Positions 38,253-48,952 of a stretch of DNA of 64,000 bases are shown one piece after another. The notes below the pieces were generated by a model, which had not been told where the DNA came from, made no database searches, and saw only the letters and a list, made by a program, of their open reading frames with translations. The position numbers were made by a program, and so were the translations under genes. The DNA comes from Avena insularis. Its lineage: Eukaryota; Streptophyta; Magnoliopsida; Poales; Poaceae. The number at the start of each line of letters is the position of its first letter. The stretch's first letter is position 1. The stretch spans positions 444,158,028 through 444,222,027 of the forward strand of contig CM042688.1 of assembly GCA_023614405.1 (NCBI GenBank). Direction: 5' to 3'.

Positions 38253-39700
38253 ATGAGGTGCATTTCCAAGACCATCGACGACCTCGGCGGCATGTCGGCC
38301 GACAACAAGATGTGCCCCGAGCGAGCCCTCCGTCGCACGGCAAGTAAGGCCCAGACGGAGCCGGCTCCATAGCGCGTCGCCTCCGATCAAGTCCCATAGA
38401 CGAAGGACGAGGGCACTCCTCCTATCGCCCATCGCGGGAGCCTACTCCTTCTTCGCACGGTGTCACATCACTCTCCCGCACCGCGTTGTCCTGCGGCCAC
38501 CACGAGCGGCTCACCCCGGAGGCTGCCAAGTGCATGGTGTGTGAGCTACTGGACCACCCACCGGTTGAGCAGGGCCAGGAGAGGTCGTGTGACCGAAACG
38601 CCAAACTCCTTGACAACGCCAACCTCTCTCCTGAGGGTCCGAGGGCTCGGCCTAAAGGCAGGGGCTCACTTCTGGCTCGTCAACATCGAGAGGCGACCAA
38701 GCCGGACAATGCCACTCCTCTGCCCATGAACAGCTCCAAGATCATCTCATCTCCCGCAGCCACCGTGCCATTGTGCGAGCGTGAAGACCGCCTCACTGAG
38801 GAAATCACGACCATAGGGCAGCGGAACTGTGCGACCCTCACCAACGGCAAGGAGGTCTAGGCCAACGGCTGCCTCGCCTTCACCAAAGACCTCCGTCGCA
38901 TGGTCTGGCACAACAACGTCCGCCCAGAGACGCCGCCACGCTACGATGACACAACTAACCCATGTGAGTTTCTCCAACTCTATACCACTGGCATCAAGCC
39001 GGTGGGAGGAGACGACATTGTCATGGTAGACTGGTTCCCCTTGTGCCTCAAGGAGATGGCCAGTACCTGGATGATGAACCTCCCCAAGGATTCGATCGAC
39101 TCATGGAAGGAGCTCAACTCTCTCTTTATCTCAAACTTCAAGGAAACCTATGAGTGCCTGCTCACCTACTACGACCTCCAACAGATACACCAGTAGCCTG
39201 GCGAGACTCTCTTCAAGTTCCTGCAGAGGATCAGCCAAGTCTGCAATAAGATCCCCAAAATCTCAGACTCCAACGTCATCACTGCTTTCTCCGAGGGCAT
39301 AAAGGACGTTAAGATCAGGGAGAAGATCGGGATCTGGGGCGAGATCTTCACCACCACGGCCGAGCTTTCGTCATGGCCGAGAAGTGCGCCAAGGAAGAGG
39401 CAGGGCGGGTGTTCGGCCTAACTGAGGCAGAAGCCACCCCCAAGGACTAGGCTCATCCAAGAGCAAAGAAAAGGACACCGAGCGCAAGACCGCCACCATC
39501 CTAACACTAGAACTAGATCGGAAGAGCCCTCGCAAGGGGAATGGTGAAAGGGAGTGGGATGATAGCTCATACTTACACTTCCACAAGAAGCTAGGCCATC
39601 CCACTGACGACTGCTACGAGCTCAAGAAACTCCGAGACCTGCGCAATAGCCAGAGGAAGGAGAGGTCGAACATCAAGAGAGGTGGCCAGGGCAGAGGAAA
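38253..39700 (+). pseudogene. Gag remnant of the nested element
   Basis: Starts MRCISKTIDDLGGMSADN at 38253 and soon meets stops. The capsid domain is best seen at 38900-39310: RYDDTTNPCEFLQLYTTGIK, DWFPLCLKEMASTWMMNLPK, LNSLFISNFKETYE, a TAG, and TLFKFLQRISQVCNKIPKIS. A nucleocapsid finger remnant near 39545-39620 reads YLHFHKKLGHPTDDCYELKK, in which the first zinc cysteine appears to be leucine. Several stops and frame changes show it is inactive. Confidence 0.72.
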
Positions 39701-39989
39701 TCAAGGAGGTGACCGCAAGAAACAACAATTCTGGCGGACACGAGGCCCCCGGTAGGCCACCAAGCCAACGCCATGCAACACCACGCGCACCCCACGGAAA
39801 AAGGACGTGCCGTAGGGTGCCATTGCCTGCATCCTCAGTGGTTTCCAAGCCCCAATGTCCCACCATAACTTCAAGCTACTCACTAGCGAGGTCCCAGCCG
39901 CCAGGCTGGGAGTCCCCTCACCGAGGATCAAGTGGTCCTAGTGCGCCATCACCTTCGATGCCAGTGACCACCCCATCTCCACCAGACCC

Positions 39990-40691
39990 ATGGGCACCTT
40001 CCCCCTGATTGGCACCCTCACCATCAACAATATCGCGGTTGCAAAAACCCTCATCGATGGAGGCACGGGCTTGAACGTGGTCTCCACCGAGACTTTTGCC
40101 CAGCTACATGTGTCGTACGACAAGCTGATGCTAACCATGTCGTTCTCTAGGGTGACCAGTGGATCCACCATGCCCATCGGGCAGGTGTGCCTCTCCGTCA
40201 CGTTTGAACACACAACAACTACTGCACCGATCTCATCGACTTCGATGTGGCACACATACCTCCTGTACAACGTCATCCTTGGCTACCCCGCGCTGGCCAA
40301 GTTCATGGCATGTACTCACCATGCCTACAACATGATCAAGATGCCTCGCGGCAGCGGCGGAGTCATCACGGTCCGCTACAATGAAGTGGAAGCCTTACGC
40401 TCCCAAGAGCATGCCTACAAGACCGCTGCCGCCATGTACCCCAAGGATGTGGACGCCCTGGACTATGTCGGAGACTCAACTAGGGGGAAGCAGATGATGG
40501 CCCAAGATAACTCCATGGCAAAGAGAGCAGCGACCGCTCGTGACCTCAAGAGGAGCCCGGGGGAACCACCACCCGCCCCCGCGAGGGGTGAGGTGCCTCC
40601 CGAGGATGGCAACGACACGGGGGCTCTGGACTTCCCCATGGACTGCACCCAGCGCACGTACAACGCCTACTATCCTCACGGTGGCGACTGA
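39990..40691 (+). pseudogene. Aspartic protease and C-terminal region of the nested element
   Basis: The frame is open for 233 codons to TGA at 40689-40691. The protease motif is TLIDGGTGLNVVS near 40050, preceded by LIGTLTINNIAVAK. Later conserved stretches are YNVILGYPALAKFMA and AYNMIKMPRGSGGVITV. It is followed by a Pro/Gly-rich tail, not by RT. The upstream gag frame is broken, so this is not a functional polyprotein. Confidence 0.72.
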
Positions 40692-41179
40692 GCGACCTGA
40701 TGGGCCAACGAACAGGCTGCTAGACAAATCTCTCCGAATGGCGCACCTGACTTCACGACTTTTTGAAGGTGAACCCCGAAAAACCCTCAACCCTTATGGT
40801 TTTGCCTCCCGTTAAACCCTGTGCATGCCATGGTGGTTTTGTAATAAGCCCGCACTACTGGTGCTCCCTTGGATCTTGTGTTGCACGCACGCTTGGCTAT
40901 TTGGTTTTGCCCCAAAAAAGCATTTCTCCAAAAAACATGCCACCAGATTTCCCACACACAGTCCACGCGAGCGGGGGTTGGGGATGGTACCTTTGACCAG
41001 GCCAGTGCCCCATCAACATCGGAGCCTAAGGTGTCGAGATCTGAATTCACAGGACAGTCCCGGCTATGATTTACCTTGCCCCCGGTCCCCGGTGCTTGAC
41101 ATCCACGTGCGTTACGTGTGTGGGCCTCTAGTGGTGCGCGCTTTTCCCTATGAACCTCTCCTAGTAAGGTCTATGGGCA
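40692..41179. other. Non-coding part of the nested element
   Basis: GC-rich DNA with no recognised domain. A partial, diverged copy of the downstream 131-bp repeat (CCTAAGGTGTCGAGATCTG) appears near 41025. Confidence 0.4.
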
Positions 41180-42040
41180 GCACCTCAGGACCTAAAGTGC
41201 CGAGCTCTACACTCACAGCCCGTACCTCGGCCATGAGTTACCTCACCCATGGTTCCTAACCCAGTTTATCCTTGCAACAACTCGTGAGGCACTGCCCCTC
41301 CATATCCTGAGCTTGTCAAGACCTAAAGTGTTGAGATCTGAACTCGCGGCCGGTTTCTCGGCCGTGAGTTAGATCACCTACGGTTCCTGGCCCAGTTTAT
41401 CCTCGCGACGGCTCGTGAGGCACTACCCCTCTGTGGCCTGCGCTCGTCAGGACCTAAAGTGTCAAGCTCTGAAATTGCGACCCGTTCCTCGGTCGTGACT
41501 TACCTCACCCATGATTTCTGGCCCAGCTTATCCTCGTGACGGCTCGTGAGGCACTGCCCCTCCGTGGCCTAAGCTCATCAGGACTTAAAGTGTCGAGTTA
41601 TGAACTCGCGACCCATTCCTCGGCTGTCCGTTACCTCACCCACGGTTCCTGACCTAGTTTATCCTCGTGATGGCTTGTGAGGCACTGCCCCTAAATGGCA
41701 TGTGCTCGTCAGGACCTAAAGTGTCGAGCTCTGAACTCGCGGCCCATTCCTCGGTCGTCAGTTACCTCACCCATGGTTCCTGACCCAGTTTATCCTCGTG
41801 ACGGCTCGTGAGTCACTGCCCCTCCGTGCGCTGAGCTCGTCGGGAACTAAAGTGTCGATCTCTAAACTCTTGGCCCATTCCTCGGTCGTGAGTTACCTCA
41901 CCCACGGTTCCTGACCTAGTTTACCCTCATGATGGCTCGTGAGGCACTGCCTCTCCGTGACCTGATCTCTTCAGGACCTAAAGCATAGGGATTTGAGCCC
42001 ATGGCCTGCCTCACGGCTGTGAGTCACCTTACCTACGGTT
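41180..42040. repeat. 131-bp tandem repeat, about six to seven copies
   Basis: The phrase GGACCTAAAGTGTCGAG, or a close variant, recurs near 41189, 41319, 41450, 41580, 41711, 41842 and 41975, a spacing of about 130-132 bp. Each copy also contains GGTTCCTGACCCAGTTTATC and CTCGTGAGGCACTGCCCCTC. The first and last copies are more diverged. It lies downstream of the protease remnant, where internal tandem repeats of LTR elements are common. Confidence 0.88.
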
Positions 42041-43230
42041 TGCGACCCCTACGAAACCAAAAATCTCTTGTGCTACAACCCAATTACCTTCTCCTCGAGA
42101 GGTCCGAAGCGTGTCTCGTGAGGCACTCACCCCTCAGGGGAGCAGGGAGTCGTAGGGCCTAATGTGCTGAGCCTAGAGCTTATCACCCAGCAACACTACC
42201 GAGCACCTCTCGCATGGCTCTTAGTGCTCGAAAGGCTGGTCCTGGGGGCACATGAAGGCTCCCCATGGACCACCAGCTAGGAACACCCGGAAAGGACACC
42301 GGCCCCTAGTTCCACCCATGGAGGTCACCTGCCTGGGCGTTGTCTCCACAAAACCCCACCTCGTGAGGCTTCCCCTCCGGACACCGACCGATAGGAGGCT
42401 TCACCATGGGACGCACCGGGGCCGCCGGTCGCCCCCTGCTGCGCCTTTCAGCCACGCGCCATGAACATCAAAACTCCAAGCATCATAGCAAAACATGCGA
42501 AGGGATAAATAAGAAGCGCGAAGATCCGCTTACTGGCATTCATAACAAGTCTTCCTCACAAACCCAACATGGGAACAAAGTACCAAACGACGCTACACCT
42601 ACACTAGCAAAATACCCGCGGCTCTAGAGTTGAGGTGGCAGAAGCGGTACGAACCTGGCCTCGTCTCCTCAAGGGAGGTATGCCAGATAGGCCACTCGGC
42701 ACAGCAGGGTGTCGAACACCAAAACAGAGAAGTCCCTCCCCCGACATAGTAGAGTCGCGGCATGGAGCCTCCCTGAATGTGGTGAGCAACGAGGAACTGA
42801 TTCGAACTATCGCAGAGGTACATCTCGTCGGGCGGAAGGGTCTCCACGCTCACCCACAACCTTTGGTGCCCGCCAGAGTGCCGTAGCTCGACCTCCCTCG
42901 GAAGATCCTCCATGGCTCCTAGGTCAAAGAGGGAGGAGAGCCTCACCTTGATGAACCAGTCGGAGTTCCTGAGAATGACGACAAAGTCGATCACCCAAGC
43001 AGGAAAATATCATTTTGCGGCCCGAAAGTTGGGGTGTCCAGGCAACGCGGTACCCAAGTTCCCTGAAATCATCCGCGATGACTACAGTTGGTGTGCCAAA
43101 TACTTAGAGGGTCTTTTCGGCAGGAATTCAACTTTATGTTCAATACAAAAAATCAGGCTAACGGCCGTCAAGTTGGGCCCCTCCTGTCAGTTCTCGCCAT
43201 TATGTCGCTCCCGTCGCTTAGGTGTCAATT
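42041..43230. other. End of the nested element and unassigned DNA
   Basis: Up to about 42990 the sequence keeps the GC-rich character of the element. A minus-strand frame at 42599-42994 (131 codons, containing VETLPPDEMYLCDSSNQF) is open but unrecognised. From 43000 the base composition changes and no feature is supported. Confidence 0.3.
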
Positions 43231-43490
43231 AGGCTTGCAGCGTTGGCGCCTGCATCCATTACACGTCTTCTTCTTCCCCAAAGTGGCAATCTGTGGGGCG
43301 TCGCAGCCATGGCGCGGAGCTGGGACATGGACAAACCTTCTTGGCCCAGCTCTCCTCCCTGTAGGCTTGCAGCGTTGGCGCCTGCATCCATTACGCGTCT
43401 TCTTCCCCGGAGCGGCAATCTGTGGTCGCGGCCATGGCCAGAGCTGGGAAGTGACGAAGTTGCTCGGCCCCGCTCTCCTCCCCATCCCGA
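43231..43490. repeat. Tandem duplication, 2 x about 132 bp
   Basis: Both units begin AGGCTTGCAGCGTTGGCGCC and continue TGCATCCATTAC, CGTCTTCTTC and GGCAATCTGTGG (43231-43362 and 43363 to about 43490). They differ by small indels and substitutions. They lie in the GC-rich region upstream of the exonuclease remnant. Confidence 0.85.
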
Positions 43491-44041
43491 ATCGGAGCTC
43501 GCCCTCACCGTGGACGACCCATGGCATGGTCGGGGATGAGAATTGGCTCCTAGTGGGATCTATCACCTTGTCGACCATGCCCGGTTCTGTTTTCCTCCTC
43601 TAGAATCCGAGCTCACTGTCGCCATAGTTGCACCTGCACCAATTCTGCCACCTCTGCCGAGGTCTCTGTGGTAGCTCAAGTTTTGGGGCTCTCCAAGTTC
43701 TACCATGTTGGGCCTATAAGTGTTGTTGTATGTTAAACTAGAAAATCTCTTTTGTTCAAATCTCTTGGGCTGTACCAACTTCATTGTGTTTAATTATGGT
43801 AGACAAAATATAAATGACTTCCTCAATTTCTTGCATAGAAAAATGCACAGCTAATTTCATATTCTCGCAGGAACTGGCCCTGCTTGTTGAACCGGCAGCA
43901 CTGCCACGATCTCCACGTAACCACGGTGAGTTCTCGAACCGAAAGTTGCAGTTACCACGTTTCTTCTGCAGTCATTCCTCTTCCTCAGTCATTCCTCTAT
44001 AGTTTTTCCTGGGCGCTTCTTCTTCCTCTGTTCTGGAACCG
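43491..44041 (+). other. Upstream region of the exonuclease remnant
   Basis: Possible leader: acceptor-like ATTCTCGCAG at about 43870 and donor-like CACGGTGAGTTC at about 43925 suggest leader splicing, followed by a C/T-rich stretch before the coding region. No TATA box or coding exon was identified with confidence. Confidence 0.3.
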
Positions 44042-44997
44042 TTGGTTCATCTTCTTCTTCCTCTCGCAGGCAGTTCCTTGCAGGCATTTCCTTTCACCCA
44101 TTTCCTTGTAGGCGTGGACGATGGGAAACGCACAACAGAGACCCACTTGGTCCCTGCCCATGGCACCACGACTTTGACAGTGGTGTACACACATGATGAA
44201 GCGACTGTGGAGAAAACTCTCACCAGGTTTGAGCCATTGCTTGAGAAAGAGAAGCACAAGTTTGTGGGGCTAGACTTGGAGTAAACCCGTGCAAATAAGC
44301 GAAAAAATCCTCCACAAGAGATCGCTGTCGTGCAAATCGCCATACATGAGGAGGTCCTCGTTTACCACTTAAGCAGGTATGTGAAATTTAAATTTGAGAT
44401 CAGCACTTCTGCATCCCTTGTTCCCTTACATCCCTAGAACCATCTAAGTGCAGGAGTAAACCAACTGAGATGCGTTGTCCAGCTCTGGTCAAGTTCTTGT
44501 GTAGGAAAGCGATAACTTTCACTAGCGTGGATATCACAAATGACACAATTATGCTTTCTCGTGTGTTGATAAAAATCCCAGAGGGCCACCACATCGACAT
44601 CCAAAATTTATACAAGATCAAATCATACCCAGCGAAGGATGGCATGGGTGATCTGGCAGTGGAAATCATCGATAAATCCGATGAAAAACTAAAGAAATTG
44701 AAGCGACTCGATCACGACTACTGGGAGTGGAAGCCGATGAGCCAGGTGCGCCTCGAGTATGTAGCCAGAGACGCCTACATGGCGTACGAGTTGTATAGTA
44801 AGCTCATTACCATGAAAGATGGGATGGTTAAGGCGGGGTTTTTCACGAGAGAGCTATGCCCTAGTTGCAAGCTAGCCCGGGAGAAGAAGCGCAAGGAGGA
44901 CAGAAAGCGGTTTCAGGACGAGCAGGGATCTTCGGACGGTGGCGACATCAAGCGGCTGAAGGGGAAGCAAGTCAAGGACGACAACAAGTGGTGGTGA
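44042..44997 (+). pseudogene. DEDDy 3'-5' exonuclease (WRN-exonuclease-like), nonsense mutation at the active site
   Basis: Enzymes of this family remove nucleotides from 3' ends with four acidic residues in three motifs. Exon 1 (to 44376) reads DEATVEKTLTRFEPLLEKEK, then motif I as FVGLDLE. The next codon is TAA (44282-44284) where the family has an aromatic residue. The same frame goes on with EIAVVQIAIHEEVLVYHL. A GT-AG intron (44377-44453, CAG|GTATGT to GTGCAG) joins in phase to exon 2: CPALVKFLCRKAITFTSVD with motif II around TND, GMGDLAVEIID, and motif III LEYVARDAYMAYELY (Y-x3-D). A basic tail ends at TGA 44995-44997. The start at 44042 is the first in-frame ATG in the segment and is uncertain. 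Apart from the TAA it looks intact, so the damage is recent, or the base is an error. Confidence 0.7.
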
Positions 44998-45347
44998 TAC
45001 ATTATGTGTTTGAACTAGATTTTAGTTTCTAGTTTATTATGTGTGTGATACATCTAGTTACTGATGTATTTCTTGACAATTATAATATAATCGAGCACTA
45101 GAAGTATTTTGTAGTGTGCATGAGCATGATCAGTAAATATAATTGAACAGTAAAAACTTTAAGGCACTCCATATAAAGGAGTAGATTAATATAGAAGGTA
45201 CACCAGAGACACCACGGATATATTGTCTTACATGCCACACACAGGTAATAATTAACTAGAACAAAAAAAAGCAGGGGCTGCAGCAGGAGCCCGGGACACG
45301 GAGATGCCTAGCAGTGCAGGGGTTTATCAGCAGGAGGCAGCGACAAC
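44998..45347. other. Shared 3' flank of two convergent genes
   Basis: AT-rich sequence after the exonuclease stop, then a GC-rich stretch downstream of the minus-strand zinc-finger gene. This fits overlapping or adjacent 3' untranslated regions. Confidence 0.4.
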
Positions 45348-45842
45348 CTAGTCGATGGGATACAGGCTAGTCCTGACATACTCCCGGAGGAATTTGTCGT
45401 AGGCCGCATGCCGCGCCAAGGTAATCGGCCTATGGCTTCTGCCTCCGCCTTTGCCAACGCCCTCTGCATGCTAGATCATGCTGTTGAGGTCCACGTTGAT
45501 TACTCTGCCACATAATGGGAAAAACAGTCTCCCACTACGGTGGAAACGTATTAGCCCACACCGTAACCGCCTTAGAACGTAGCGGCTCTTGTTGTCCCTA
45601 GATACCTTGCTATCGTCCACTTCATCATCATCCTCCTATTGATTTTTAAGAAGATAACTTAGAACTCATACATATGATTGAATTGTATTACATCTCAAGA
45701 ATTGACAACATGTATATGTAAGACAATATATTCGTGGATATCAAAGATAAAGCATCTCAGCAATAGTTTGATCGGTTCATATATCATTTCATCTCAACAC
45801 AATGACAAATAATTGCATCAGAGTGAATGTAGGATAAATCTA

Positions 45843-48280
45843 GGTACCTCATAAGTTTCTTCAGGGATGGAGTCAGTGAACCAAGTAACAATTGCACAAC
45901 CTGTAATGTTGTTGTGCATCGCCCCAGGTTCACTAACTCATCCCTAAAAAAATCTGACACCAATGTGTCTGCCTCTCTTTTGGGACAAATTTGAATCATT
46001 GGCCATAATAAGAAATTAAAATGTAATCATACAAAACATTATTCAAGGATATACATAGTCAGGTACAAAAACAAGCCTAAATATTGTAATTATAAATAAA
46101 AAACCAAACAATTAATGTTTAGGTGCATGTTAAAAATACTTATGATCAAAACCATTCATATACATATGCATCATACCAATCATTAAAACATCAGAAACAA
46201 TTCAAGGATCATATATGTAGTTCCATATGAGAATAAATCTAGGGCCTCATAATTTGTTTCAGAGATGGAGTTGGCAAACCAAAGTACCAACAGCACAACC
46301 AATATTGTTTGTGTGCATTGCTGCCTCAGGTTCACCAACCCATCCCTAAAACACGACACCGTCATATGTGTCTCCCCTTGAACTCTTTTGGGGCAAATTT
46401 CAATCATCGGCCTCGGTGACAAACTAAAATGTAATTCTTATACACTGAATGCATGGAATAGGTAATTCGAATATCATAGTTCTATGAATGTAGACTAAAG
46501 ATTAAGGCCTCATAAGTTTCTACAGGGACGGTGTAAGTGAACCAAGTAACAATTGCATAACCTATATTGTTCTTGTACATCGCCCTAGGTTCACTAACTC
46601 GTCCCTGAAAAATCTGACACCAATGTGTCTGCCTCTCTTTTGGGGGAAATTTGAATCATTGGCCACAATAAGAAATTGAAATGTAATCGTACAAAACATT
46701 ATTCAGGGATATACATAGTCAGGTACAAAAACAAGCCTAAATATTGTAATTATAAATAAAAACCAAACAATTAATCTTCAGGTACATGTTAAAAATACTT
46801 ATGATGAAAACCATTCATATACATATGCATCATACCAATCATTAAAAGATCAGAAACAATTCAAGGATCATATATGTAGTTCCATATGAGAATAAATCAA
46901 TGGCCTCATAATTTGTTTCATAGATGGAGTTGGAGAACCAAAGTACCAACAACACAACTTATATTGTTTGTGTGCATTGCTGCCTTAGGTTCACCAACCC
47001 ATCCCTAAAACACGACAGCATCATACGTGTTCCCCTTGAACTCTTTTGGGGCAAATTTCAATCATCGGTCTCGATGAAAAACTAAAATGTAATTCTTATA
47101 CACTATGAATGCATGGAATAGATAATTCGAATATCATAGTCCTATAAATGTAGAATAAAGATTACGGCCTCATAAGTTTATTCAGGGATGGCGTGAGCAA
47201 ACCAAGTAACAATTGCACAGCTTATATTGTTCTTGTACATGGTCCCAGGTTCGCTCACTCATCCCTAAAAAAATCTGAAACCAATGTGTATGCCTCTCTT
47301 TGGGGCAAATTTGAATCATTGGCCACAATAAGAAATTGAAATGTAATCGTACAAAACAATATTCAGGGATATACATAGTCAAGTACAAAAACAAGCCTAA
47401 ATATTGTAATTATAAATAAATAACCAAACAATTAATCTTTAGGTACATGTTAAAAATACATATGATCAAAACCATTCATATACATATGCATCATACCAAT
47501 CATTAAAAGATCAGAAACAGTTCAAGGATTATATATGTAGTTCCATATGAGAATAAATCAAGGGCCTCATAATTTGTTTCAGAGATGGAGTTGGAGAACC
47601 AAAGTACCAACAATAGAACCTATATTGTTTGTGTGCATTGCTGCCTTAGGTTCACCAACCCATCCTTAAAACACGACACCATCATATGTGTCTCCCCTTG
47701 AACTCTTTTGGGGCAAATTTCAATCATCGGCCTCGGTGACAAACTAAAATGTAATTCTTGTACACTATGAATGCATGGAGTAGATAATTCAAATATCATA
47801 GTTCTATGAATGTAGAATAAAAATTGCAGCCTCATAAGTTTCTACAGAGATGGCGTAAGCGAACCAAGTAACAATTACACAGCTTATATTGATCTTGTAC
47901 ATGGCCCCAGGTTTGCTCACTCATCCCTGAAAAAATTTGACACCAATGTGTCTACCTCTCTTTGGGGCAAATTTGAATCATTGGCCACAATAAGAAATTA
48001 AATGTAATCGTACAAAACAATATTCAGGGATATACAAATGCATCATACAACGCATTCATAGATCAGAAACAATACAAAGATTATATATTTAGGTTCCATA
48101 TGAGAGAAAAAATAGGGCCTCATTTTTTCAGCGATGGAGTCGGAGAACCAAAATACCAACAGCACAACCTATATTGTTTATGTGCATTGCTGCCTCTGGT
48201 TCACTAACCATCCCTAAGAAAACTACACCATCAGATTCCCTTGCACTATTTTGGGGAAAAATTGAATCATTGGGCTCAGT
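45843..48280 (-). repeat. Eight tandem exon-like modules inside the intron (660-bp period)
   Basis: Two related modules, A and B, alternate four times. A starts near 45850, 46510, 47170 and 47830; B near 46250, 46910, 47570 and 48120. The full period is about 660 bp (A to B about 400, B to A about 262; the last A-B gap is shorter, about 291, from a deletion). On the minus strand each A module has a T-rich acceptor, then a 96-base, 32-codon phase-0 stretch containing variants of SEPGAM, CAIVTWF and ETYE. The copy nearest exon 2 spans 45943-45848 and also has a donor, GAG|GTACCT. B modules carry the same motif with a one-base insertion. Intervening parts are AT-rich and also repeated. Confidence 0.8.
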
Positions 48281-48717
48281 AAGGAATAGAAATGTTATGT
48301 TATAGGCCTGCTGTGTATCGAAATCAACACTCAACTAGCAAACTCAACTAGATGGCAGATGAGCAGATTGGGGTTTATGACTAGACGGTTTGGGGTTTTG
48401 TGACTAGATGGCAGATGCATCAATCAACCAAACGAATCATATACATACTACCCTACTTCAATAGCAAAAGAATCTGTTCACGATTGAGCAAATCCTATGT
48501 ATGAACAGTGAAAACTGCGTCTGCGACTAGAGAAGCTAGCAATGTAGTACCTCGGACTTCTCATCAGGGACCTCCTCCTCAAACTCATCATTCTCCATGA
48601 TTGCATCGAAGATTTCTTGAACGGTGATGGTGTCGTCGATGTAGATCACCGGATTGCCTCCGCCTGCCGCCTTCCCCCCATCCAGATCTGCCGCTGGCAC
48701 CACGACGTGGTAGGCCA

Positions 48718-48798
48718 CCTGCTGCTCGGCGGCGACAGCTACTACCTGCTGCTCGGCGGTGATGGCTACCACCTGCTGCTCGGCAGCGACAGCTACTG
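48718..48798 (-). repeat. Coding minisatellite, 3 x 27 bp
   Basis: Three 27-bp units (48718-48744, 48745-48771, 48772-48798) encode a 9-residue repeat of the type AEQQVVAVA in exon 1 of the zinc-finger-like gene. The repeat lies immediately after the in-frame TAG at 48802-48800. Confidence 0.85.
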
Positions 48799-48952
48799 GC
48801 TAGACGGATGAGCTCGCACCCTCGAAGGCGCGGCGACGAGCAGCGTTCGTGCCCAAAGAAGACGCCTCCGCCTGCTTGGTGACGACCGAGCCATCTGCTG
48901 CTGCGCCTTCAACTGGCTTCACCTCCGGATCGTCTCCATGCATACGCTTCAT

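Larger units (their letters stand above)
37357..42990 (+). mobile_element. Non-autonomous-looking LTR element nested in gypsy copy 2
   Basis: One LTR, a primer-binding-site-like block, a gag remnant and a protease remnant are present, but no RT, RNase H or integrase was found before the sequence changes character near 42990. A 131-bp tandem repeat and GC-rich non-coding DNA follow the protease. No 3' LTR matching 37357-38231 is visible, so the right end is uncertain. It may be a large retrotransposon derivative or a truncated Ty3/gypsy copy. Confidence 0.6.
45348..48952 (-). pseudogene. XS-zinc-finger-like gene with a 2.9-kb repeat-filled intron
   Basis: Exon 1 (48952-48551) starts MKRMHGDDPEVKPVEGAA, contains a 9-residue repeat (AEQQVVAIT type) and ends in an acidic stretch, EFEEEVPDEKSE, at donor GAG|GTACTA. 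Exon 2 (45635-45348), after acceptor CAATAG, reads EDDDEVDDSKVSRDNKSR, YVLRRLRCGLIRFHRSGRLF, FPLCGRV, then HAEGVGKGGGRSHRP and ARHAAYDKFLREYV. The HA-GVG segment followed by a later histidine resembles the zf-XS finger found with the XS domain of SGS3-type RNA-silencing proteins, but no XS domain is present. Both exons join in phase 0. In-frame TAGs at 48802-48800 (codon 51) and just before HAEGVG suggest it is dead. The assignment to zf-XS is inference from a short motif. Confidence 0.5.

Noticed and set aside
42599..42994. Minus-strand 131-codon open frame
   Set aside because: No recognised domain, GC-rich context that favours chance open frames, and it lies in decayed retroelement DNA. It is mentioned only as unassigned.
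38232..43230. 3' LTR of the nested element
   Set aside because: No second copy of the TGTTAGGGCCC start or of the CCGACA end context was found downstream.
45784..47835. Minus-strand open frames containing ICPKR in the intron repeats
   Set aside because: These run through the splice-acceptor side of the modules in another frame. The SEP...TYE frame is better conserved between copies and agrees in phase with the flanking exons.
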